A stretch of DNA of 11,923 bases from Candidatus Gottesmanbacteria bacterium (GCA_016195615.1 JACPZF010000012.1:1-11923), one strand, 5' to 3'. Shown: positions 5,510-11,576, counted from the stretch's first letter. Made by a program: numbers and translations. The notes: a model not told the origin generated them from the letters alone.

Positions 5510-6715
5510 CTTATACCCTATTGGTTTCTCTGTTGGTAAAAGTGAGAGGCTAATTCGATGTTTTTCCGCGTCAACTAGTTCAATCATGCACTCAAGCGGC
5601 TCGCCTGGAGTGAATTCCCGGCCGGAGGGAATTTTACTAACGTGCAAAAGACCTTCAATACCCTTTTCAATCTCAACAAACACGCCGTAGGGGCTAACTC
5701 TTGTTACTTTTCCGCTTACCACCTGGTCTTTTTGGTACATTTTGGCCAAACTTTGCCAAGGATCCGGCAAGAGCTTTTTAATCGAAAGATTTAACTTCCC
5801 TGTTTTTTCCTCGACACCCAAAATGACTACTTCGACGATATCGCCTAGCTTAAAATAATCAGCGGGATTAAACACTTTTTCCCAAGCTATTTCGCTGATA
5901 TGAACCAGTCCTTCCATGTTTTTGACGGCTTCGGGACTGGTTAGGGTGACAAAAATGCCAAACTGCACCACTCCGGTTACTTTGCCTTTACATTTATCAC
6001 CGATATTAATTTTCTTTAAAATCTCTTGGACGTTTTCTTTTTGGGCTTGGGAAGAAACTGACCTTTCGGAAAAAATGAGGCGGTTGTTTTTCCGATCAAT
6101 TTCGACGACTTTAACGGAAATAATCTTATTGATCAGATCTACCATGCTCGCCGCATGCGTAATATCCATCTGTGAGGCCGGAATAAAACCGTGAAGATCG
6201 CGAAATTCTACAATCAAGCCGCCCTTATTTACTTCTACTCCTTTAACATCGAGCTGTAATCCTTCTTTTTGCGCCCGGTATAAATGTTCCCATTTTTGCT
6301 CGGCGCTCGCTTTTCTCAAAGATAAAACCACTTGCCCCTCTTCGTTTTCCGGAGAAACAACGTAGCAGGTGAGCTTATCGCCGACCTTAAGCCGGGAAAT
6401 AAAATCGCGAATATAGGGAATTTCCCTTTCCGAAACAATACCTTCGGTTTTGGCTCCGACATCGATTAAAACTTCTTTACCGGAAACCGATTTAATCGTT
6501 CCGTCAATAAAACTGCCGCGTTTTAAACCGTGGATTTGGTAACTCGTCTCAGCGAGAAGCTCCTCCATCGTTTGCGGTTCTTTGGAAGATTTCTTGAGGA
6601 TTATCTCTTTTTTCGCCTTCTTAGCAATAGTTTTATTCTTTAATTCCTTAATTCTTAACTTGCCCGCCGAAGCTTTAGCGGAGGCGGGATTCTTTAATTC
6701 TTGTTTTTTTATCAC
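5507..6715 (-). CDS. rpsA: 30S ribosomal protein S1
   Basis: S1 binds mRNA on the small ribosomal subunit and helps initiation. The 402-residue protein has four S1/OB domains at about 66-136, 153-218, 238-314 and 330-393, with signatures such as GAKTEGIVSEREI, GLHVS-type LVHISEI and LLHVSKI. Four domains is fewer than the six of E. coli but usual in many other bacteria. Residues 1-50 are a Lys-rich extension in which NPASAKASAGK (9-19) comes from an inserted palindromic repeat. As the bases stand the frame opens with GTG at 6715. An ATG 4 nt upstream (6719-6717) is out of frame by one A of a seven-A tract (6710-6704), so the true start is uncertain; Met50 is a further option. AAAGGTGG lies just upstream. 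Confidence 0.93.
   Translation of the reverse strand: MIKKQELKNPASAKASAGKLRIKELKNKTIAKKAKKEIILKKSSKEPQTMEELLAETSYQIHGLKRGSFIDGTIKSVSGKEVLIDVGAKTEGIVSEREIPYIRDFISRLKVGDKLTCYVVSPENEEGQVVLSLRKASAEQKWEHLYRAQKEGLQLDVKGVEVNKGGLIVEFRDLHGFIPASQMDITHAASMVDLINKIISVKVVEIDRKNNRLIFSERSVSSQAQKENVQEILKKINIGDKCKGKVTGVVQFGIFVTLTSPEAVKNMEGLVHISEIAWEKVFNPADYFKLGDIVEVVILGVEEKTGKLNLSIKKLLPDPWQSLAKMYQKDQVVSGKVTRVSPYGVFVEIEKGIEGLLHVSKIPSGREFTPGEPLECMIELVDAEKHRISLSLLPTEKPIGYK
6663..6688. repeat. Palindromic repeat inserted inside rpsA
   Basis: This 26-bp palindrome with CCCGCC/GGCGGG arms is a 22/26 match to the element in radA (3186-3211). Here it is translated in a different register, giving PASAKASAG. Confidence 0.8.
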
Positions 6716-6748
6716 TCATTAAGACCACCTTTCCTTTAAAGTGTTACT

Positions 6749-6777
6749 ATTTTACGGCATTTAGGAATTTTTAGCAA
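6749..6777 (-). promoter_or_regulatory. Promoter of rpsA
   Basis: On the minus strand: -35 TTGCTA (6777-6772), 17-nt spacer, -10 TAAAAT (6754-6749). It gives a leader of about 25 nt holding AAAGGTGG before the ATG/GTG start region. Confidence 0.6.
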
Positions 6778-6815
6778 TTACCGATTTGCATTCATAAATT
6801 TGAAAATCTGCGCGT

Positions 6816-6974
6816 TGTCATTGCGATGAAGTTGCGAAGCGACTGACGAAGCAATCTTTATATCGTCATTCTGGTAAGCGAACCTTAGTTCGCGCATCCA
6901 GAATCTGATTCTGGACAAGCCAGAATGACGTTGAATAGATTGCCACGGCTGGCTTCGCGGGCCTCGCAACGACA
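6816..6974. repeat. Composite nested inverted repeat
   Basis: The outer arms are two facing copies of the TGTCATTGCGA...GCAATCT repeat (6816-6857 and 6937-6974). Inside are CGTCATTCTGG (6864-6874) and CCAGAATGACG (6920-6930), an exact inverted pair, and a further ATTCTGG/CCAGAAT pairing. A short frame through this element (7020-6778) is not a gene. The element begins 2 nt after the stop of the S51 peptidase gene and fills most of the gap before the rpsA promoter. Confidence 0.75.
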
Positions 6975-6976
6975 GA

Positions 6977-7615
6977 TCATAGATGCTCAACTTCCATAAT
7001 TTGGTACATCTCGTCAACAACCCTGACGTATTGGTAGTTGTTTAAAAGTATAATTTTATATTTTTCCTGATAGGAAATTTTTAACCTATGTTTTAAATAA
7101 AGATCTTTTGAATATTTGCTTCCCCAATGAGGCATAATCACCAAATCTACTAAGCGCAAAGCGTCATACGATTTTAAAGTGGCCTCTCTAAAATCTTTAT
7201 CTGGTCTTTTTGATAATTCAATATTTGGTCCCGCAACCCATGATCCGGCGCTGCAACCAATGTACGGTTTACCTTTAACTAATACTTCCTCTCGCGCAAC
7301 TTTATCGAAACCGCATTCTTTGATTTTTTCCAAAAGATAAAAAGTATTGCCGCCTTCGACAAAAATAATGTCAGCCTTTTTCATTACTTCTTCTACTTCT
7401 TTTTCTTTTTTACCAGTTAATGTGTAATCAAAAACTTTAAAACCAGCATCAACCAACGCTTTTCTATCGTCCCTTTGCCACCATAAATCACCTTCTTCTA
7501 CTTCCGAAGCAGTAGTTATGAAAACTAATTTATATTTATTGGCCGGTTTATCCAGCCATCGCGGAATATCTTTTGCCACAAAACTGACGCTCGAGGTGAG
7601 AAAAAGTCGCTTCAT
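6977..7615 (-). CDS. Peptidase S51 family protein (dipeptidase E-like)
   Basis: This 212-residue protein matches the size and motif order of family S51 (PepE/cyanophycinase-like, glutamine-amidotransferase fold). It has an early KLVFITTAS strand (29-37), VEGGNTFYL (86-94), the nucleophile elbow GCSAGSWVAGP with Ser122 (120-130), and MPHWGSKYS with a candidate catalytic His163. PepE cleaves Asp-X dipeptides in the cytoplasm; the substrate here cannot be told from sequence. ATG at 7615 is preceded 6 nt upstream by a -10-like TAGAAT, so the message may be leaderless. Its upstream region is a duplicated 5S rRNA 3' end. It stops 2 nt before a composite repeat. Confidence 0.85.
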   Translation of the reverse strand: MKRLFLTSSVSFVAKDIPRWLDKPANKYKLVFITTASEVEEGDLWWQRDDRKALVDAGFKVFDYTLTGKKEKEVEEVMKKADIIFVEGGNTFYLLEKIKECGFDKVAREEVLVKGKPYIGCSAGSWVAGPNIELSKRPDKDFREATLKSYDALRLVDLVIMPHWGSKYSKDLYLKHRLKISYQEKYKIILLNNYQYVRVVDEMYQIMEVEHL

Positions 7616-7621
7616 AAATGT

Positions 7622-7627
7622 ATTCTA
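7622..7627 (-). promoter_or_regulatory. -10-like element of the S51 peptidase gene
   Basis: TAGAAT ends 6 nt before the ATG at 7615, the same spacing as at vapB. No convincing -35 is seen at 16-18 nt; the upstream DNA is the copied 5S end. Confidence 0.35.
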
Positions 7628-7632
7628 CCAAA

Positions 7633-7681
7633 AATTCCCACCAAAAATCCCGGCCTTGAGGTATTTTCCCAGCAACTTGCG
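7633..7681 (-). repeat. Duplicated 3' end of 5S rRNA (copy 2)
   Basis: This 49-bp stretch matches 8434-8481 (3' end of the 5S gene plus flank) with one indel and one substitution. It contains the 3' strand of 5S helix I (AAGGCCGGG) and the GCAAGTTG...GGGAAAATACC segment, but not the 5' two-thirds of 5S, so it cannot make a 5S RNA. The two copies lie exactly 800 bp apart and flank vapBC. Confidence 0.85.
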
Positions 7682-7686
7682 GTCTT

Positions 7687-7719
7687 GAGGCTATTCCGAT
7701 GTATCATCGGAATGAGGCT
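7687..7719. repeat. Palindrome flanked by GAGGCT direct repeats
   Basis: ATTCCGATG (7693-7701) and CATCGGAAT (7705-7713) form a perfect 9-bp hairpin with a 3-nt loop. The hexamer GAGGCT lies directly on each side (7687-7692, 7714-7719), as a target duplication would. It lies past the vapC stop and may also act as a 3'-end hairpin; no T-run follows it. Confidence 0.6.
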
Positions 7720-7735
7720 ACGTACAAAAAAAGAG

Positions 7736-8164
7736 TTAGGGTTCGAGTTCTTTTAAAGAAACCGCCAATTTTTTGTTCCCCACTTTTTCCACCAGCCGAT
7801 CATCGGCTGAAGCCAAAACGATCTTGTTTTCTTTTGCCAAGGTGACATAGGCGCTGTCATAAGCGGAAATCTGATATTTTTTGGCGTTTTCCAAACACTT
7901 TAGCAAAAGATCAGACATGCCAATAATCTCTAAATTAGCCTGGAGAACCAATTTTAATAATTTGTTCGCTTTTTGATAAGGAACTTTTTTGCGTAAGATT
8001 GCGGAGGCAAAACCATTAACAATCTCGTATTCCCATAACTGCGGAACCAAAAGCAACAACTTATTTCTTTCCTGCTGTTTTAGAAGAAACCTGGCCTTTT
8101 CCGAATCTTCTTCTTCAAACACCCATTTGAGGCAAACCGAAGCGTCAATCACCAGCTTTTTCAT
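7736..8164 (-). CDS. vapC: VapC-type toxin, PIN-domain ribonuclease
   Basis: The 142-residue protein is of typical PIN toxin size. VIDASVCLKW opens the fold with acidic Asp7. LWEYEIVN supplies Glu47, AYDSAYVTLA Asp103 and SADDRLVEK Asp121, the four acidic positions that bind Mg in PIN RNases. VapC toxins cleave RNA (tRNA or rRNA) in the cytoplasm and are held inactive by VapB; the target here is unknown. Its ATG overlaps the vapB stop as ATGA (8164-8161), the usual coupled arrangement. The module lies immediately downstream of 5S rRNA and between two copies of the 5S 3' end. Confidence 0.9.
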   Translation of the reverse strand: MKKLVIDASVCLKWVFEEEDSEKARFLLKQQERNKLLLLVPQLWEYEIVNGFASAILRKKVPYQKANKLLKLVLQANLEIIGMSDLLLKCLENAKKYQISAYDSAYVTLAKENKIVLASADDRLVEKVGNKKLAVSLKELEP

Positions 8165-8400
8165 TCAAATCTCCTGCCCTCTTTAACTAATTCCAGCACG
8201 GGGACGTCTATCCTTAAAGAGGTCTTTTTTAATCTGTCCGCCAACGAAATCTGCAATTTGGCCGAAAGTTTTTGTTTTTTATAGAAAGAGACCGCTTGTC
8301 GGATCAACGAAGCAGTACTCTGGTTCTGCGCAAAAGCCAGAAGTTTTAGTTCCCTATATTCGTCGGCAGGAAAGCGAATATTTGTAGCTATTGTATTCAT
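8161..8400 (-). CDS. vapB: VapB-type antitoxin, probable ribbon-helix-helix
   Basis: The 79-residue protein starts MNTIATNIRFPADEYRELKL and continues LAFAQNQSTASLIRQAVSFY. This fits a ribbon-helix-helix DNA-binding N-terminus followed by a C-terminal segment (60-79) that would block VapC. I chose ATG 8400-8398. A further in-frame ATG at 8424 lies inside the promoter, upstream of its -10, so it cannot be the start. It is coupled to vapC by ATGA overlap. Autoregulation is likely: a palindrome covers the -10 and the start codon. The exact antitoxin subfamily is inferred from gene order and pattern. Confidence 0.8.
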   Translation of the reverse strand: MNTIATNIRFPADEYRELKLLAFAQNQSTASLIRQAVSFYKKQKLSAKLQISLADRLKKTSLRIDVPVLELVKEGRRFE

Positions 8401-8435
8401 GGTACTATAATACCATGGTACCACTTATCTGTCAA
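8399..8435 (-). promoter_or_regulatory. vapBC promoter and overlapping operator
   Basis: On the minus strand: -35 TTGACA (8435-8430), exactly 17-nt spacer, -10 TATTAT (8412-8407), then 6 nt to the ATG, so transcription would start at or next to the start codon. ATGGTA (8399-8404) and TACCAT (8411-8416) form an inverted repeat over the -10 and the start codon. A second perfect palindrome, TACCATGGTA, lies at 8411-8420. These are fit operator sites for a VapB dimer. The -35 touches the 5S-derived repeat. Confidence 0.75.
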
Positions 8436-8481
8436 TTCCCACAAAAATCCCGGCCTTGAGGTATTTTCCCAACAACTTGCG
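8434..8481 (-). repeat. 3' end of 5S rRNA, copy 1 of the direct repeat
   Basis: This is the functional 5S 3' end plus 13 nt of downstream flank, matched by 7633-7681. The match includes non-rRNA flank (AATTCCCAC-type), so it is not explained by rRNA conservation alone. Confidence 0.85.
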
Positions 8482-8565
8482 TCGCTAGTATCGTACCCGC
8501 TCTTTTGTTTCACTTCTCTGTTCGGAATGGGAAGAGGTGGTACCAAAAGGCTTTAAAGACCGGGA
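8447..8565 (-). rRNA. rrf: 5S ribosomal RNA
   Basis: The gene is about 119 nt, in the usual range. Helix I pairs CCCGGTCTT at the 5' end with AAGGCCGGG at the 3' end (one U-G pair). The conserved loop B/C segment CCCATTCCGAAC and the GAAGTGAAAC strand are present, as is GCAAGTTGTTGGGAAAATAC near the 3' end. It follows 23S on the same strand after about 48 nt, the standard rRNA operon order. End positions are set from helix I and may be off by 1-3 nt. Confidence 0.93.
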
Positions 8566-8698
8566 AAGTTTTTCTAATTTATTATCGTTATCCCAAAAGG
8601 GATCTCTCCAAAAAGATTAAGCAGTGTTAATTCGATCTATTAGTACGGTTAAGCTTAAATCCTTACGGATCTTACACCAACCGCCTATCCTCCACTAC

Positions 8699-8773
8699 GT
8701 CCCGCTGAGCGGGACTTTGCGGAGTCCCCCCGAAGCTGCAAGCAGCGAAGGGGGAAAACCCGTAGTCTACGGG
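8699..8773. repeat. Three hairpins expanding the helix-98 region of 23S
   Basis: Within the last exon lie GTCCCGC/GCGGGAC (8699-8715), CCCCC-GCAGC with GCTGC-GGGGG (about 8727-8754) and CCCGTAG/CTACGGG (8759-8773). The stretch between GAGATCTCC and GATAGGCGG is about 82 nt, against about 45 nt in E. coli. The palindromic, GC-rich make-up resembles repeat insertion into the rRNA. Confidence 0.65.
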
Positions 8774-8804
8774 AGATCTCAATGGATTTTTAATCTTGGG
8801 GTGG

Positions 8805-8835
<31 letters not shown>

Positions 8836-8918
8836 CCGTCCGAATGTGGCTACCCAGCGATGCTTGCTTACGCTAAACAACTGGCACACCAGGGATTCGT
8901 TCAACCAGGTCCTCTCGT

Positions 8919-9608
8919 CAAGTTATCTTCTATTACTAGAAGCTTAGACTATATCTTACGCCTTATTTTGAAAAATAAGGTGCCTTGCGATGTTATGGTT
9001 TTTAATAAACCATCTAATCCGCCAACTGACGGATTAAGTCGTTACGGGGGTATTTGACTTCAAGAAAGTTTTCACATACGAAGCAGTATAACGTTTCTTA
9101 GTAGTGGCGTAATTCAATCGTGAAATCTTATCAGAAAGTTGGGCAATTTTTAATAAATTTTGTCCACCTTTAATGAGATTCATGATTTGGAGCATTAATT
9201 GCAATTGTTTTCTTTTAAAAAGAATGTGAGGCTTAAGTTCTCTAAGAATTCTCTCTACTTGCTCGAAACCCTCTATTTTCAACTCGGTTATTCTATCGTT
9301 TCGCTGATAAATATAACCAATCTTCAGTTGTTTTCTGATCCATCTCATTTCTTTTTCTTTTCCCCATTTCTGCGCAAAAGAAATTATAGCTCTTACGCGC
9401 AACTTCGTCTTTCTGGGTTGCAATTGTATTCTAATGCTTCCGTCACCGTCTAAAAAACCTGCTATATATGCTGCAACTTCTCTGGTCATAACCTTCCTTC
9501 GGTATGGTCCTGTAGTTTTGTATTTGGACCTTGTGTAATCTTACAGGATTCCACCGATTTTAGCAAGTTCGTTCATCCCGATGTTACCATCGGGAGCAGC
9601 AATTTCTT
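8919..9608 (-). mobile_element. Group I intron after U2656, in the sarcin-ricin loop
   Basis: The 690-nt intron splits exon ends ...CACAGT and ACGAGAGGACC. It begins after a T and ends in G, as group I introns do. A guide GCTG near its 5' end can pair with exon CAGT (U-G at the splice site). P2 is the hairpin CCCGATG/CATCGGG. The P7 strands are CGACT (near 9045) and TATAGTC (near 8950); P9 is CTTCTA/TAGAAG. An endonuclease gene fills the P6 region and its 3' end overlaps the first P7 strand. Confidence 0.9.
9034..9489 (-). CDS. LAGLIDADG homing endonuclease, I-CreI-like single-motif type
   Basis: The 151-residue protein has one LAGLIDADG motif, YIAGFLDGDGSI (8-19), with the catalytic Asp at 16 (I-CreI Asp20). 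One motif means it should act as a homodimer. Later segments parallel I-CreI: SFAQKWGKEK, the ELKPHILFKRKQLQLMLQI helix region (84-102), and a C-terminal LNYATTKKRYTASYVKTFL that resembles the I-CreI LNDSKTRKTTSETVRAVL tail. It would cleave intron-less 23S genes at the sarcin-ricin loop to spread the intron. ATG 9489 follows AAGGA at 5 nt. The final codons (ACC CCC GTA ACG ACT TAA) double as the P6/P7 strand of the ribozyme. Confidence 0.93.
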   Translation of the reverse strand: MTREVAAYIAGFLDGDGSIRIQLQPRKTKLRVRAIISFAQKWGKEKEMRWIRKQLKIGYIYQRNDRITELKIEGFEQVERILRELKPHILFKRKQLQLMLQIMNLIKGGQNLLKIAQLSDKISRLNYATTKKRYTASYVKTFLKSNTPVTT

Positions 9609-9668
9609 ACTGTGGTCAACTCCCCTCAAAAATCCTGCGCCTGTGCTGGATAGAGTCCGAACTGTCTC

Positions 9669-10116
9669 CGTACTATAGGATGTTTCCTATAATTATTCTG
9701 ACTATATCTTGATCCGCTAAAATACGGACCTTGGCGTATCAAATTGGTTTATTTCCAGAATATCTGGTACCCAATTTGTCACCACGTTCATGTAAACTGA
9801 ACGTGGATCAGTCGATACGGGGATTAAAAGTTTTGTTCTTGAGAAATTGCCTTAATTGCACAGTTGTATTGACTCGTTTTTTTGAGTAGTTAAGAAATTG
9901 AAATTTATCAACTTTTTTGATAAAAAACAACACTCGCTCTAATTTGATATCCAAACCTATAAGTTTTTCTTCTAATTAGGATTTAGTTTTCTCTACCATT
10001 CTTTTAATCTTCCCACGGTATTACTCTGTTTCTTCGGACAGAAGAAAGAGCTTCCACCGTTATTAGCCAAATTTTACATTCATGTTACCATGAAAGGTCG
10101 CGAGATACAATGATTC
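9669..10116 (-). mobile_element. Group I intron after U2596
   Basis: The 448-nt intron splits AACGTCGT and GAGACAGTTCGG. The 5' exon GTCGT pairs with the guide GCGAC about 20 nt into the intron. The P7 strands are CGACT (near 9811) and TATAGTC (near 9702); P8 is GGTCCG/CGGATC. A P9-type hairpin TATAGGA/TCCTATA lies just before the final G. It carries only an endonuclease remnant. The position is three bases from the classic I-CreI intron site (2593). Confidence 0.9.
9808..9999 (-). pseudogene. Remnant of an I-CreI-like homing endonuclease
   Basis: A frame from ATG 9999-9997 reads seven codons, meets TAA (9978-9976), then continues open for about 55 codons to TGA at 9810-9808. It includes KKVDKFQFLNYSKKRVNTTV and ends FLKNKTFNPRID. 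This aligns with the C-terminus of the intact endonuclease in the next intron (LNYATTKKRYTASYVKTFLK) and with the I-CreI tail. The LAGLIDADG motif and the rest of the N-terminus are gone. As in the intact gene, the last codons overlap the P6/P7 strand, so those bases are kept by ribozyme function. Confidence 0.6.
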
Positions 10117-10212
10117 ACGACGTTCTTAACCCAGCTCGCGTACCGCTTTAACCGGCGAACAGCCGGACCCTTGGGGCCTTCTACAGTCCCAGGATGCGAT
10201 GAGCCGACATCG

Positions 10213-10697
10213 CAAAAATCCAGAAATTGGATTTTGCCCTCTCGATTTCTCGAAAGATCTGACTATATCTTCATCCCGCGTAGCTCGGTAGAGCGCAGTG
10301 GGAGTCAGCGTGTGATGGACGTAAATTTTTTCTGTTTTGTCCATCTTGGTCCGACATAATATCGAACCGCAGTCGATACGGGGTTATGACAAAAGTTTGT
10401 AAGAAAAACTCGGTAAAACGTGCTTTCTTATAAGATCCATGAATTTCAACATGCTTTCTTTTTTAAGTCGAATCCGCCAGTACGTTTTATCCTTGTTTAA
10501 GGAAGCTAAAATGCCTTGTTGCTCTTTTAAGAGTAAACAAAGTTTTTCTTGTTCTTCTGTCAAACTTCCCTCGGTATTATCCATTGATTCTATTATACAT
10601 TTTAGGTATAACATCCAAAATCAATTTAGGACTTCACCGATATTAGCTGAATTTTTTGGTACTAAATTACTTCAGTAGCACCCCAATGTCTTATTTA
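10213..10697 (-). mobile_element. Group I intron after U2500, in the peptidyl-transferase centre
   Basis: The 485-nt intron splits TTTGGCACCT and CGATGTCGGCTC. The 5' exon GCACCT pairs with the guide GGGTGC 15 nt into the intron over six pairs, with the U-G at the splice site. P7 is CTGACT (near 10306) with AGTCAG (near 10260), enclosing P8 GCGCTC/GAGCTACGC. The 3' hairpin AAAATCCA/TGGATTTT lies just before the final G. The strand CCCCGTATCGACTG (10383-10370) is identical in the U2596 intron. Confidence 0.9.
10384..10614 (-). pseudogene. C-terminal remnant of a LAGLIDADG homing endonuclease
   Basis: This 76-codon open frame has no LAGLIDADG motif. Its residues from 16 on (GSLTEEQEKLCLLLKEQQG...KES...LI...SFSYKL) align with the last ~60 residues of the intact endonuclease in the U2262 intron (NFSREEINLLCQILKEKFG...SSF...LI...SFKYKL). 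It therefore looks like the tail of a decayed two-motif enzyme. The stop TAA (10386-10384) directly abuts the P6/P7 strand CCCCGTATCGACT. It could still be translated, but it would lack the catalytic Asp residues. Confidence 0.6.
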
Positions 10698-10740
10698 AGG
10701 TGCCAAACCTTACCGTCGCTGTGGACGCTTGGGTAAGATC

Positions 10741-10773
<33 letters not shown>

Positions 10774-10931
10774 AAGCTCTGGACCAAACCACTTGGTACC
10801 AGAGGATCACTAAAACCTGCTTTCGCATCTGCTCGACTTGTAGGTCTCGCAGTCAAGCACCCTTCTGCTTTTGCGCTATCTCCGCCATTTCCATCGGCGG
10901 ATAGGGTACCTTTGTACGCCTCCGTTACACT

Positions 10932-11576
10932 TTAGGCAATATTGTTAAGAGAACTATCCAATTTATATTTGAATGAAGAAACCAAATACGGAGAAATTAA
11001 TTTCTTCAATCGATTAAACGATGAGGCATGAATGTAAATTTCTATTCCATCAACTTGTCGACGAGGATTCCCTTCTAAGCCAAATTTTTCTTTTAAAATT
11101 TGACAAAGAAGATTAATTTCCTCTCTAGAAAAGTTGTGAGTGCATATGAGTTTTCCTTTGCATTCCTTAGATTTATAAGAACCATCATCCATAAACCAGA
11201 TTGCTAGACCAGTATCGCTTAGCAACTCGTTGATATTTGATGGTACTACTTTTCTTTTTCCTCGATAGAATAAATCTCGGAAACTTTTAAAATCAGGCAG
11301 ACTTAATGTTGTAAAACCAATTCGCTCAAAAATTCCACCAAAGCTTTTAATTGTTCTCTTACGCGGGATCATTCTTACAAGATTTTTAAAAGCTTGATAA
11401 AGAAAATCAACGTAATCTGAATTCTTAACGCTGTATTCTACTTTTAGTCTTGCAGATTTTTTATTTGGAGAAACTTCAATATGTCCATCTCCTAGAAGAA
11501 GGCCCACTAAAACTTTTTTCTGAAAAACAGAAAATTTTAAGGTTTTTTTGTATTCTTCTAGGGCTCGTTGTCTCAT
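10932..11576 (-). CDS. LAGLIDADG homing endonuclease, two-motif type
   Basis: This 214-residue single-chain enzyme has two LAGLIDADG motifs: LVGLLLGDG (23-31, Asp30) and LAIWFMDDG (124-132, Asp130/131). The end (SFKYKLDSSL) is typical of the LAGLIDADG_2-like family. It would cut intron-less 23S at the U2262 site. The gene lies in the 3' peripheral region of the intron, after the P7 strand TATAGTC (near 11637). It reads through the 3' splice site: the last codon GCC spans intron and exon, and the stop TAA (10934-10932) is made of 23S exon bases. Translation must therefore use unspliced RNA, or circular or other forms would lose the stop. The ribosome binding site is weak. Confidence 0.92.
   Translation of the reverse strand: MRQRALEEYKKTLKFSVFQKKVLVGLLLGDGHIEVSPNKKSARLKVEYSVKNSDYVDFLYQAFKNLVRMIPRKRTIKSFGGIFERIGFTTLSLPDFKSFRDLFYRGKRKVVPSNINELLSDTGLAIWFMDDGSYKSKECKGKLICTHNFSREEINLLCQILKEKFGLEGNPRRQVDGIEIYIHASSFNRLKKLISPYLVSSFKYKLDSSLNNIA

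Noticed and set aside
6778..7020. Minus-strand frame of 80 codons after the S51 gene
   Set aside because: Most of it is translated composite repeat, and it overlaps the end of the S51 peptidase gene.
7633..7681. A second 5S rRNA gene
   Set aside because: Only the last third of 5S is present; the 5' strand of helix I and the loop B/C region are missing.
10275..10310. tRNA-like D-arm on the plus strand (GTAGCTCGGTAGAGCGC)
   Set aside because: It is the P8 stem of the U2500 intron read backwards. No acceptor stem, anticodon arm or T arm with GTTCRA follows at the right spacing.
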